Shown here piece after piece: positions 48,836 to 61,447 of a stretch of DNA of 64,000 nt. Position numbers and translations under genes: made by a program. The notes beneath the pieces are model-generated. The model ran no database searches. It saw only the letters and a program-made list of their open reading frames with translations, and was not told where the DNA came from. Where the stretch lies: positions 23,467-87,466 of the forward strand of contig NW_027018086.1 of the NCBI RefSeq assembly GCF_032854445.1, given 5' to 3'. This stretch comes from Liolophura sinensis. Lineage: Eukaryota; Mollusca; Polyplacophora; Chitonida; Chitonidae. Numbering within the stretch: position 1 is the stretch's first letter; every line of letters starts with the position of its first letter.

Positions 48836-51031
48836 TACTCTGTACAATCGCGACTGGTCATTACTATATTCAACTTTTGACTATAAGTTATGTGCCCTTC
48901 GGTAGCCCAGAAGACGTCAAATCTTTGGGCTAAGCCCATTTAACTCACCCAGCAATTGTCTTACTTCTAAGTCCTAGACAATCTCAATGTCTTTATCTAC
49001 GTGTAGAAAAACCACACCATTTGTACGTGAAAAACACAAGGTACTTGATACAGTCTGCTGTAAAAAGTACAACTGACCACAGGCCCACATGAATAAGGTG
49101 CCAAAAGATGCGGAATTGAGCCAGGCATCGGCAGCTGTTGACAAATTGCAAATTTTCCCTGGTTTCCATGGAGTAAGAGCCGTTGCTGGCACGTGATTAT
49201 GACATAAATGATCATTCAATTGTCGCCACAGTCAAAAGTATTGGTCGGATAGCAACGCGGATTGCACCATTCGATTTCTCGTCACAAAATACGTTGTATT
49301 AGCCTCTTACTGCTAGTACTGGAACAGTTTTTCCACTTTTGCATTTTTGCCTGGTCTTTTTGTTAATTGAAATCGGCTACACTGTAGTCTGTACAATCGC
49401 GACTGGTCATTACTATATCAACTTTTGACTATAAGTTATATGCCCTTCGGTAGCCCAGAAGACGTCAAATCTTTGGGCTAATCCCATTTAACTCACCCAG
49501 CAATTGTCTTACTTCTAAGTCCAAGACAATCTCAATGTCTTTATCTACGTGTAGAAAAACCACACCATTTGTACATGAAAAACACAAGGTACTTGATACA
49601 GTCTGCTGTAAAAAGTACAACTGACCACTGACCCACTTCAGTAAGGTGCCAAAAGATGCGGAATTGAGCCAGGCATCGGCAGCTGTTGAAAAATTGCAAA
49701 TTTCCCTGGTTTCCATGGAGTAAGAGCCGTTGCTGGGCACGTGATTATGACATCAATGATCATTCAATTGTCACTACAGCCAAAAGTATTGGTCGGAGAG
49801 CAACGCGGTTTGCACCATTCGATTTCTCGTCACAAAATACGTCGGATTAGCCTCTTACCAGCAGCACTGGTACAGTTTTTCCACTTTTGCATTTTTACCT
49901 GGTCTTTTTGTTAATTGAAATCGGCTACACTGTACTCTGTACAATCGCGACTGGTCATTACTATATTCAACTTTTGACTATAAGTTTATGTGCCCTTCGG
50001 TAGCCCAGAAGACCTAAAATCTTTGGGCTAAGCCCATTTAACTCACCCAGCAATTGTCTTACTTCTAAGACCTAGACAATCTCAATGTCTTTATCTACGT
50101 GTAGAAAAACCAGACCATTTGTACATAAAAAACACAAGGTACTTGATACAGTCTGCTGTAAAGAGTACAACTAAACACTGACCCACATTAATAAGGTGCC
50201 AAAAGATGCGGAATTGGGCCAGGCATCGGCAGCTGTTAAAAAATTACAAATATCCCTGGTTTCCATGTAGTAAGAGCCGTTGCTGGGCACGTGATTATGA
50301 CATAAATGATCATTGAATTGTCGCCACAGCCAAAAGTATTGGTCGGAGAGCAACGCGGTTTGCACCATTCGATTTCTCGTCACAAAATACGTCGGATTAG
50401 CCTCTTACCAGCAGCACTGGAACAGTTTTTCCACTTTTGCATTTTTGCCTGGTCTTTTTGTTAATTGAAATCGGCTACACTGTATTCTGTACAATTGCGA
50501 CTGGTCATTACTATATTCAACTTTTGACTATAAGTTATGTGCCCTTCGGTAGCCCAGAAGACCTGAAATCTTTGGGCTAAGCCCATTTAACTCACCCAGC
50601 AACTGTCTTACTTCTAAGTCCTAGACAATCTCAATGTCTTTATCTACGTGTAGAAAAACCACACCATTTGTACATAAAAAACACAAGGTACTTGATACAG
50701 TCTGCTGTAAAAAGTACAACTGACCACATGCCCACATGAATAAGGTGCCAAAAGATGCGGAATTGAGCCAGGCATCGGCTGCTGTTGACAAATTGCAAAT
50801 TTCCCTGGTTTCCATGGAGTAAGAGCCGTTGCTGGGCACGTGATTATGACATTAATGATCATTCAATTGTCACTACAGCCAAAAGTATTGGTCGGAGAGC
50901 AACGCGGATTGCACCATTCGATTTCTCGTCACAAAATACGTCGTACTAGCCGCTTACTAGTAGCACTGGAACAGTTTTTCCACTTTTGCATTTTTGCCTG
51001 GTCTTTTTGTTAATTGAAACCGGCTACACTG
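48836..51031 (+). repeat. Six-monomer HOR, copy 4, truncated to I-J-C'-I
   Basis: Monomers start at 48836, 49385, 49933 and 50483. The first three match positions 1-3 of copies 1-3. The fourth is I with CGGCTGCTG like position 4. The J and K expected next are absent; mixed monomers follow at 51032. Copy 92 has CCATGTAG, replacing the CCATGG found in most copies. Confidence 0.8.
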
Positions 51032-52681
51032 TACTCTGTACAATCGCGACTGGTCATTACTATATTCAACTTTTGACTATAAGTTATATGCCCTTCGGTA
51101 GCCCAGAAGACGTCAAATCTTTGGGCTAAGCCCATTTAACTCACCCAGCAATTGTCTTACTTCTAAGTCCTAGACAATCTCAATGTCTTTATCTACGTGT
51201 AGAAAAAACCACACCATTTGTACATAAAAAACACAAGGTACTTGATACAGTCTGCTGTAAAAAGTACAACTGACCACAGGCCAACATGAATAACGTGCCA
51301 AAAGATGCGGAATTGAGCCAGGCATTGGCAGCTGTTGAAAAATTGCAAATTTCCCTGGATTCCATGGAGTAAGAGCCGTTGCTGGGCACGTGATGATGAC
51401 ATAAATGATCATTCAATTGTCACTTCAGGCAAAAGTATTAGTCCGAGAGCAACGCGGATTGCACCATTCGATTTCTCGTCACAAAATACGTCGGATTAGC
51501 CTCTTACCAGCAGCAACTGGAACAGTTTTTCCACTTTTGCATTTTTACCTGGTCTTTTTGTTAATTGAAATCGGCTACACTGTACTCTGTACAATCGCGA
51601 CTGGTCATTACTATATTCAACTTTTGACTATATGTTATGTGCCCTTCAGTAGCCCAGAAGACGTCAAATCTTTGGGCTCAGCCCATTTAACTCACCCAGC
51701 AATTGTCTTACTTCTAAGTCCAAGACAATCTCAATGTCTTTATCTACGTGTAGAAAAACCACACCATTTGTACATAAAAAACACAAGGTACTTGATACAG
51801 TCTGCTGTAAAAAGTACAACTGACCACAGACCCACATGAATAAGGTGCCAAAAGATGCGGAATTAAGCCAGGTATCGGCAGCTGTTGAAAAATTGCAAAT
51901 TTCCCTGGTTTCCATGGAGTAAGAGCCGTTGCTGTGCACGTGATTATGACATAAATGATCATTCAATTGTCACTACAGCCAAAAGTATTGGTCGGAGAGC
52001 AACGCGGTTTTGCACCATTCGATTTCTCGTCACAAAATACGTTGGATTAGCCTCTTACCAGCAGCACTGGGACAATTTTTCCAATTTTGCATTTTTGCCT
52101 GGTCTTTTTGTTAATTGAAATCGGCTACACTGTACTCTGTACAATCGCGACTGGTCATTACTATATTCAACTTTTGACTATAAGTTATGTGCCCTTCGGT
52201 AGCCCAGAAGACCTGAAATCTTTGGGCTAAGCCCATTTAACTCACCCAGCAATTGTCTAACTTCTAAGTCCTAGACAATCTCAATGTCTTTATCTACGTG
52301 TAGAAAAACCACACCATTTGTACATAAAAAACACAAGGTACTTGATACAGTCTGCTGTAAAAAGTACAACTGACCACTGACCCACAAGAATAAGGTGCCA
52401 AAAGATGCGGAATTGAGCCAGGAATCGGCAGCTGTTAAAAAATTGCAAATATCCCTGGTTTCCATGGAGTAAGAGCCGTTGCTGGGCACGTGATTATGAC
52501 ATAAATGATCATTCAATTGTCACTACAGCCAAAAGTATTGGTCGGAGAGCAACGCGGTTTGCACCATTCGATTTCTCGTCACAAAATACGTCGGATTAGC
52601 CTCTTACCAGCAGCACTGGAACAGTTTTTCCAATTTTGAATTTTTGCCTGGTCTTTTTGTTAATTGAAATCGGCTACACTG
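51032..52681 (+). repeat. Monomers 94-96, mixed (ending with N type)
   Basis: Monomers start at 51032, 51583 and 52133. Copy 94 shares AACGTGCC with copies 63 and 80 and ends like F (TTAGTCCGAGAGC, CAGCAACTGG). Copy 96 is N type, like 43892 and 61448. This stretch separates the six-monomer HOR from the dimer array. Confidence 0.72.
51405..51839 (+). other. Longest open frame in the window (144 codons), probably chance
   Basis: Sense frame starting MIIQLSLQAKVLV. A common 91-codon version occurs in J, F and related monomers, enabled by one extra A in CAGCAACTGG, and usually ends at the TAA in GGGCTAAGCCC. Here that stop is lost by a single change (GGGCTCAGCCC at 51675-51685), letting the frame run into the next monomer. 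The middle is hydrophobic, but only because of the T-tract cluster. Overlap with antisense frames and dependence on a sporadic stop loss argue against coding. Confidence 0.2.
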
Positions 52682-53230
52682 TACTATGTACCATCGCGAC
52701 TGGTCATTACTATATTCAACTTTTGACTATAAGTTATGTGCCCTTCGGTAGCCCAGAAGACCTGAAATCTTTGGGCTAAGCCCATTTAACTCACCCAGCA
52801 ATTGTCTTACTTCTAAGTCCAAGACAATCTCAATGTCTTTATCTACGTGTAGAAAAACCACACCATTTGTACATAAAAAACACAAGGTACTTGATACAGT
52901 CTGCTGTAAAAAGTACAACTGACCACAGGCCCACATGAATAAGGTGCCAAAAGATGCGGAATTGAGCCAGGCATCGGCAGCTGTTGACAAATTGCAAATT
53001 TCCCTGGTTTCCATGGAGTAAGAGCCGTTGCTGGGCACGTGATTATGGCATAAATGATCATTCAATTGTCGCTACAGCCAAAAGTATTGGTCGGAGAGCA
53101 ACGCGGATTGCACCATTCGATTTCTCGTCACAAAATACGTCGTATTAGCCTCTTACTAGTAGCACTGGAACAGTTTTTCCACTTTTGCATTTTTGCCTGG
53201 TATTTTTGTTAATTGAAATCGGCTACACTG

Positions 53231-56200
53231 TACTCTGTACAATCGCGACTGGTCATTACTATATTCAACTTTTGACTATAAGTTATATGCCCTTCGGTAG
53301 CCCAGAAGACGTCAAATCTTTAGGCTCAGCCCATTTAACTCACCCAGCAATTGTCTTACTTCTAAGTCCAAGACAATCTCAATGTCTTTATCTACGTGTA
53401 GAAAAACCACACCATTTGTACATGAAAAACACAAGGTACTTGATACAGTCTGCTGTAAAAAGTACAACTGAACACTGACCCACTTCAGTAAGGTGCCAAA
53501 AGATTCGGAATTGAGCCAGGCATCGGCAGCTGTTGAAAAATTGCAAATTTCCCTGGTTTCCATGGAGTAAGAGCCGTTGCTGGGCACGTGATTATGACAT
53601 AAATGATCATTCAATTGTCACTACAGCCAAAAGTATTGGTCGGAGAGCAACGCGGATTGCACCATTCGATTTCTCGTCACAAAATACGTCGGATTAGCCT
53701 CTTACCAGCAGCAACTGGAACAGTTTTTCCACTTTTGCAGTTTTACCTGGTCTTTTTGTTAATTGAAATCGGCTACACTGTACTATGTACCATCGCGACT
53801 GGTCATTACTATATTCAACTTTTGACTATAAGTTATGTGCCCTTCGGTAGCCCAGAAGACCTGAAATCTTTGGGCTAAGCCCATTTAACTCACCCAGCAA
53901 TTGTCTTACTTCTAAGTCCTAGACAATCTCAATGTCTTTATCTAAGTGTAGAAAAACCACACCATTTGTACATAAAAAACACAAGGTACTTGATACAGTC
54001 TGCTGTAAAAAGTACAACTGACCACAGGCCCACATGAATAAGGTGCCAAAAGATGCGGAATTGAGCCAGGCATCGGCAGCTGTTGACAAATTGCAAATTT
54101 CCCTGGTTTCCATGGAGTAAGAGCCGTTGCTGGGCACGTGATTATGGCATAAATGATCATTCAATTGTCGCTACAGCCAAAAGTATTGGTCGGAGAGCAA
54201 CGCGGATTGCACCATTCGATTTCTCGTCACAAAATACGTCGTATTAGCCTCTTACTAGTAGCACTGGAACAGTTTTTCCACTTTTGCATTTTTGCCTGGT
54301 CTTTTTGTTAATTGAAATCGGCTACACTGTACTCTGTACAATCGCGACTGGTCATTACTATATTCAACTTTTGACTATAAGTTATATGCCCTTCGGTAGC
54401 CCAGAAGACGTCAAATCTTTGGGCTAAGCCCATTTAACTCACCCAGCAATTGTCTTACTTCTAAGTCCAAGACAATCTCAATGTCTTTATCTACGTGTAG
54501 AAAAACCACACCATTTGTACATGAAAAACACAAGGTACTTGATACAGTCTGCTGTAAAAAGTACAACTGAACACTGACCCACTTCAGTAAGGTGCCAAAA
54601 GATGCGGAATTGAGCCAGGCATCGGCAGCTGTTGAAAAATTGCAAATTTCCCTGGTTTCCATGGAGTAAGAGCCGTTGCTGGGCACGTGATTATGACATA
54701 AATGATCATTCAATTGTCACTACAGCCAAAAGTATTGGTCGGAGAGCAACGCGGATTGCACCATTCGATTTCTCGTCACAAAATACGTCGGATTAGTCTC
54801 TTACCAGCAGCAACTGGAACAGTTTTTCCACTTTTGCATTTTTACCTGGTCTTTTTGTTAATTGAAATCGGCTACACTGTACTCTGTACCATCGCGACTG
54901 GTCATTACTATATTCAACTTTTGACTATAAGTTATGTGCCCTTCGGTAGCCCAGAAGACCTGAAATCTTTGGGCTAAGCCCATTTAACTCACCCAGCAAT
55001 TGTCTTACTTCTAAGTCCAAGACAATCTCAATGTCTTTATCTACGTGTAGAAAAACCACACCATTTGTACATAAAAAACACAAGGTACTTGATACAGTCT
55101 GCTGTAAAAAGTACAACTGACCACAGGCCCACATGAATAAGGTGCCAAAAGATGCCGAATTGAGCCAGGCATCGGCAGCTGTTGACAAATTGCAAATTTC
55201 CCTGGTTTCCATGGAGTAAGAGCCGTTGCTGGGCACGTGATTATGGCATAAATGATCATTCAATTGTCGCTACAGCCAAAAGTATTGGTCGGAGAGCAAC
55301 GCGGATTGCACCATTCGATTTCTCGTCACAAAATACGTCGTATTAGCCTCTTACTAGTAGCACTGGAACAGTTTTTCCACTTTTGCATTTTTGCCTGGTC
55401 TTTTTGTTAATTGAAATCGGCTACACTGTACTCTGTACAATCGCGACTGGTCATTACTATATTCAACTTTTGACTATAAGTTATATGCCCTTCGGTAGCC
55501 CAGAAGACGTCAAATCTTTGGGCTAAGCCCATTTAACTCACCCAGCAATTGTCTTACTTCTAAGTCCAAGACAATCTCAATGTCTTTATCTACGTGTAGA
55601 AAAACCAGACCATTTGTACATGAAAAACACAAGGTACTTGATACAGTCTGCTGTAAAAAGTACAACTGAACACTGACCCACTTCAGTAAGGTGCCAAAAG
55701 ATGCGGAATTGAGCCAGGCATCGGCAGCTGTTGAAAAATTGCAAATTTCCCTGGTTTCCATGGAGTAAGAGCCGTTGCTGGGCACGTGATTATGACATAA
55801 ATGATCATTCAATTGTCACTACAGCCAAAAGTATTGGTCGGAGAGCAACGCGGATTGCACCATTCGATTTCTGGTCACAAAATACGTCGGATTAGTCTCT
55901 TACCAGCAGCAACTGGAACAGTTTTTCCACTTTTGCATTTTTACCTGGTCTTTTTGTTAATTGAAATCGGCTACACTGTACTCTGTACCATCGCGACTGG
56001 TCATTACTATATTCAACTTTTGACTATAAGTTATGTGCCCTTCGGTAGCCCAGAAGACCTGAAATCTTTGGGCTAAGCCCATTTAACTCACCCAGCAATT
56101 GTCTTACTTCTAAGTCCAAGACAATCTCAATGTCTTTATCTACGTGTAGAAAAACCACACCATTTGTACATAAAAAACACAAGGTACTTGATACAGTCTG

Positions 56201-57076
56201 CTGTAAAAAGTACAACTGACCACAGGCCCACATGAATAAGGTGCCAAAAGATGCGGAATTGAGCCAGGCATCGGCAGCTGTTGACAAATTGCAAATTTCC
56301 CTGGTTTCCATGGAGTAAGAGCCGTTGCTGGGCACGTGATTATGGCATAAATGATCATTCAATTGTCGCTACAGCCAAAAGTATTGGTCGGAGAGCAACG
56401 CGGATTGCACCATTCGATTTCTCGTCACAAAATACGTCGTATTAGCCTCTTACTAGTAGCACTGGAACAGTTTTTCCACTTTTGCATTTTTGACTGGTCT
56501 TTTTGTTAATTGAAATCGGCTACACTGTACTCTGTACAATCGCGACTGGTCATTACTATATTCAACTTTTGACTATAAGTTATATGCCCTTCGGTAGCCC
56601 AGAAGACGTCAAATCTTTGGGCTAAGCCCATTTAACTCACCCAGCAATTGTCTTACTTCTAAGTCCAAGACAATCTCAATGTCTTTATCTACGTGTAGAA
56701 AAACCAGACCATTTGTACATGAAAAACACAAGGTACTTGATACAGTCTGCTGTAAAAAGTACAACTGAACACTGACCCACTTCAGTAAGGTGCCAAAAGA
56801 TGCGGAATTGAGCCAGGCATCGGCAGCTGTTGAAAAATTGCAAATTTCCCTGGTTTCCATGGAGTGAGAGCCGTTGCTGGGCACGTGATTATGACATCAA
56901 TGATCATTCAATTGTCACTACAGCCAAAAGTATTGGTCGGAGAGCAACGCGGATTGCACCATTCGATTTCTCGTCACAAAATACGTCGTATTAGCCTCTT
57001 ACTAGTAGCACTGGAACAGTTTTTCCACTTTTGCATTTTTGCCTGGTCTTTTTGTTAATTGAAATCGGCTACACTG
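53231..57076 (+). repeat. Seven-monomer super-repeat, copy 1 (~3.848 kb, J-I-J-I-J-I-J)
   Basis: Private variants at 3.848-kb spacing show this block was duplicated as a unit on top of the dimer array: TTTTGCAGTTTTACC (about 53733 and 57580), TATCTAAGTGTAG (53939 and 57787), GATGCCGAATTG (about 55151 and 59000), TTTCTGGTCAC (about 55869 and 59717) and GGAGTGAGAG (about 56862 and 60710). The left boundary lies between about 53508, where the copies still differ (GATTCGG versus GATGCGG), and 53733. Confidence 0.85.
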
Positions 57077-60000
57077 TACTCTGTACAATCGCGACTGGTC
57101 ATTACTATATTCAACTTTTGACTATAAGTCATATGCCCTTCGGTAGCCCAGAAGACGTCAAATCTTTGGGCTAAGCCCATTTAACTCACCCAGCAATTGT
57201 CTTACTTCTAAGTCCAAGACAATCTCAATGTCTTTATCTACGTGTAGAAAAACCAGACCATTTGTACATGAAAAACACAAGGTACTTGATACAGTCTGCT
57301 GTAAAAAGTACAACTGAACACTGACCCACTTCAGTAAGGTGCCAAAAGATGCGGAATTGAGCCAGGCATCGGCAGCTGTTGAAAAATTGCAAAATTTCCC
57401 TGGTTTCCATGGAGTAAGAGCCGTTGCTGGGCACGTGATTATGACATAAATGATCATTCAATTGTCACTACAGCCAAAAGTATTGGTCGGAGAGCAACGC
57501 GGATTGCACCATTCGATTTCTCGTCACAAAATACGTCGGATTAGCCTCTTACCAGCAGCAACTGGAACAGTTTTTCCACTTTTGCAGTTTTACCTGGTCT
57601 TTTTGTTAATTGAAATCGGCTACACTGTACTATGTACCATCGCGACTGGTCATTACTATATTCAACTTTTGACTATAAGTTATGTGCCCTTCGGTAGCCC
57701 AGAAGACCTGAAATCTTTGGGCTAAGCCCATTTAACTCACCCAGCAATTGTCTTACTTCTAAGTCCAAGACAATCTCAATGTCTTTATCTAAGTGTAGAA
57801 AAACCACACCATTTGTACATAAAAAACACAAGGTACTTGATACAGTCTGCTGTAAAAAGTACAACTGACCACAGGCCCACATGAATAAGGTGCCAAAAGA
57901 TGCGGAATTGAGCCAGGCATCGGCAGCTGTTGACAAATTGCAAATTTCCCTGGTTTCCATGGAGTAAGAGCCGTTGCTGGGCACGTGATTATGGCATAAA
58001 TGATCATTCAATTGTCGCTACAGCCAAAAGTATTGGTCGGAGAGCAACGCGGATTGCACCATTCGATTTCTCGTCACAAAATACGTCGTATTAGCCTCTT
58101 ACTAGTAGCACTGGAACAGTTTTTCCACTTTTGCATTTTTGCCTGGTCTTTTTGTTAATTGAAATCGGCTACACTGTACTCTGTACAATCGCGACTGGTC
58201 ATTACTATATTCAACTTTTGACTATAAGTTATATGCCCTTCGGTAGCCCAGAAGACGTCAAATCTTTGGGCTAAGCCCATTTAACTCACCCAGCAATTGT
58301 CTTACTTCTAAGTCCAAGACAATCTCAATGTCTTTATCTACGTGTAGAAAAACCAGACCATTTGTACATGAAAAACACAAGGTACTTGATACAGTCTGCT
58401 GTAAAAAGTACAACTGAACACTGACCCACTTCAGTAAGGTGCCAAAAGATGCGGAATTGAGCCAGGCATCGGCAGCTGTTGAAAAATTGCAAATTTCCCT
58501 GGTTTCCATGGAGTAAGAGCCGTTGCTGGGCACGTGATTATGACATAAATGATCATTCAATTGTCACTACAGCCAAAAGTATTGGTCGGAGAGCAACGCG
58601 GATTGCACCATTCGATTTCTCGTCACAAAATACGTCGGATTAGTCTCTTACCAGCAGCAACTGGAACAGTTTTTTCCACTTTTGCATTTTTACCTGGTCT
58701 TTTTGTTAATTGAAATCGGCTACACTGTACTCTGTACCATCGCGACTGGTCATTACTATATTCAACTTTTGACTATAAGTTATGTGCCCTTCGGTAGCCC
58801 AGAAGACCTGAAATCTTTGGGCTAAGCCCATTTAACTCACCCAGCAATTGTCTTACTTCTAAGTCCAAGACAATCTCAATGTCTTTATCTACGTGTAGAA
58901 AAACCACACCATTTGTACATAAAAAACACAAGGTACTTGATACAGTCTGCTGTAAAAAGTACAACTGACCACAGGCCCACATGAATAAGGTGCCAAAAGA
59001 TGCCGAATTGAGCCAGGCATCGGCAGCTGTTGACAAATTGCAAATTTCCCTGGTTTCCATGGAGTAAGAGCCGTTGCTGGGCACGTGATTATGGCATAAA
59101 TGATCATTCAATTGTCGCTACAGCCAAAAGTATTGGTCGGAGAGCAACGCGGATTGCACCATTCGATTTCTCGTCACAAAATACGTCGTATTAGCCTCTT
59201 ACTAGTAGCACTGGAACAGTTTTTCCACTTTTGCATTTTTGCCTGGTCTTTTTGTTAATTGAAATCGGCTACACTGTACTCTGTACAATCGCGACTGGTC
59301 ATTACTATATTCAACTTTTGACTATAAGTTATATGCCCTTCGGTAGCCCAGAAGACGTCAAATCTTTGGGCTAAGCCCATTTAACTCACCCAGCAATTGT
59401 CTTACTTCTAAGTCCAAGACAATCTCAATGTCTTTATCTACGTGTAGAAAAACCACACCATTTGTACATGAAAAACACAAGGTACTTGATACAGTCTGCT
59501 GTAAAAAGTACAACTGAACACTGACCCACTTCAGTAAGGTGCCAAAAGATGCGGAATTGAGCCAGGCATCGGCAGCTGTTGAAAAATTGCAAATTTCCCT
59601 GGTTTCCATGGAGTAAGAGCCGTTGCTGGGCACGTGATTATGACATAAATGATCATTCAATTGTCACTACAGCCAAAAGTATTGGTCGGAGAGCAACGCG
59701 GATTGCACCATTCGATTTCTGGTCACAAAATACGTCGGATTAGTCTCTTACCAGCAGCAACTGGAACAGTTTTTCCACTTTTGCATTTTTACCTGGTCTT
59801 TTTGTTAATTGAAATCGGCTACACTGTACTCTGTACCATCGCGACTGGTCATTACTATATTCAACTTTTGACTATAAGTTATGTGCCCTTCGGTAGCCCA
59901 GAAGACCTGAAATCTTTGGGCTAAGCCCATTTAACTCACCCAGCAATTGTCTTACTTCTAAGTCCAAGACAATCTCAATGTCTTTATCTACGTGTAGAAA

Positions 60001-60917
60001 AACCACACCATTTGTACATAAAAAACACAAGGTACTTGATACAGTCTGCTGTAAAAAGTACAACTGACCACAGGCCCACATGAATAAGGTGCCAAAAGAT
60101 GCGGAATTGAGCCAGGCATCGGCAGTTGTTGACAAATTGCAAATTTCCCTGGTTTCCATGGAGTAAGAGCCGTTGCTGGGCACGTGATTATGGCATAAAT
60201 GATCATTCAATTGTCGCTACAGCCAAAAGTATTGGTCGGAGAGCAACGCGGATTGCACCATTCGATTTCTCGTCACAAAATACGTCGTATTAGCCTCTTA
60301 CTAGTAGCACTGGAACAGTTTTTCCACTTTTGCATTTTTGACTGGTCTTTTTGTTAATTGAAATCGGCTACACTGTACTCTGTACAATCGCGACTGGTCA
60401 TTACTATATTCAACTTTTGACTATAAGTTATATGCCCTTCGGTAGCCCAGAAGACGTCAAATCTTTGGGCTAAGCCCATTTAACTCACCCAGCAATTGTC
60501 TTACTTCTAAGTCCAAGACAATCTCAATGTCTTTATCTACGTGTAGAAAAACCACACCATTTGTACATGAAAAACACAAGGTACTTGATACAGTCTGCTG
60601 TAAAAAGTACAACTGAACACTGACCCACTTCAGTAAGGTGCCAAAAGATGCGGAATTGAGCCAGGCATCGGCAGCTGTTGAAAAATTGCAAATTTCCCTG
60701 GTTTCCATGGAGTGAGAGCCGTTGCTGGGCACGTGATTATGACATCAATGATCATTCAATTGTCACTACAGCCAAAAGTATTGGTCGGAGAGCAACGCGG
60801 ATTGCACCATTCGATTTCTCGTCACAAAATACGTCGTATTAGCCTCTTACTAGTAGCACTGGAACAGTTTTTCCACTTTTGCATTTTTGCCTGGTCTTTT
60901 TGTTAATTGAAATCGGC
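57077..60917 (+). repeat. Seven-monomer super-repeat, copy 2
   Basis: This carries the same private variants as 53231-57076 in the same order. An extension of the shared block reaches the AGTCATATGCCC variant seen at both 57128 and 60950. By 61036 the copies differ (TCCAAG versus TGCAAG), so the right breakpoint lies between these points. Small differences, such as TCCTAGAC at about 53917 versus TCCAAGAC at about 57765, show limited divergence or gene conversion since duplication. Confidence 0.83.
58258..58560 (-). other. Recurrent antisense open frame (100 codons), probably non-coding
   Basis: Nearly every monomer has an antisense frame of 70 to 112 codons in this place; this J copy is a clean example beginning MNDHLCHNHVPSNG. 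It contains METREICNFSTAADAW and a Cys-containing hydrophobic centre, and matches no family I know. The frame is often shifted between copies by A-run length changes near the TTTGTAC motif, and other frames are open over the same bases. Recurrence follows from tandem repetition with a period divisible by three. I see no promoter, splice or polyadenylation context and do not consider it a gene, though transcription of the satellite is possible. Confidence 0.25.
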
Positions 60918-61447
60918 TGGTCATTACTATATTCAACTTTTGACTATAAGTCATATGCCCTTCGGTAGCCCAGAAGACGTCAAATCTTTGGGCTAAGCCC
61001 ATTTAACTCACCCAGCAATTGTCTTACTTCTAAGTGCAAGACAATCTCAATGTCTTTATCTACGTGTAGAAAAACCAGACCATTTGTACATGAAAAACAC
61101 AAGGTACTTGATACAGTCTGCTGTAAAAAGTACAACTGAACACTGACCCACATGAATAAGGTGCCAAAAGATGCAGAATTGAGCCAGGAATCGGCAGCTG
61201 TTGAAAAATTGCAAATTTCCCTGGTTTCCATGGAGTAAGAGCCGTTGCTGGGCACGTGATTATGACATCAATGATCATTCAATTGTCACTACAGCCAAAA
61301 GTATTGGTCGGAGAGCAACGCGGATTGCACCATTCGATTTCTCGTCACAAAATACGTCGGATTAGCCTCTTACCAGCAGCACTGGAACAGTTTTTCCACT
61401 TTTGCATTTTTGCCTGGTCTTTTTGTTAATTGAAATCGGCTACACTG
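60918..61447 (+). repeat. Monomer 112, 26 bp short, lacking the boundary palindrome
   Basis: Where other copies read CGGCTACACTG and onward to GCGACTGGTCATT, this copy reads AATCGGCTGGTCATT. The lost 26 bp contain the whole TGTAC-TCT-GTACA element. The distance between the flanking anchors (60376 to 61448) is 1072 bp, that is 2 x 549 - 26. The rest of the monomer is mosaic, with AAGTGCAAG, CACATGAATAAGG and CCAGGAATCGG. Confidence 0.85.

Larger units (their letters stand above)
52682..60917 (+). repeat. I-J dimer HOR array (~1.1 kb unit)
   Basis: Monomers start at 52682 (I), 53231 (J), 53781 (I), 54330 (J), 54880 (I), 55429 (J), 55979 (I), 56528 (J), 57077 (J), 57628 (I), 58177 (J), 58728 (I), 59277 (J), 59827 (I) and 60376 (J). 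I has CATAAAAAACAC, CACAGGCCCACATG, TGGCATAAATG and TCGTATTAGCC. J has CATGAAAAACAC, CACTTCAGTAAGG and GGGCACGTGATTATGAC; most but not all J copies end with CAGCAACTGG (550 bp). A J-J contact at 56528/57077 breaks the alternation. Confidence 0.87.
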
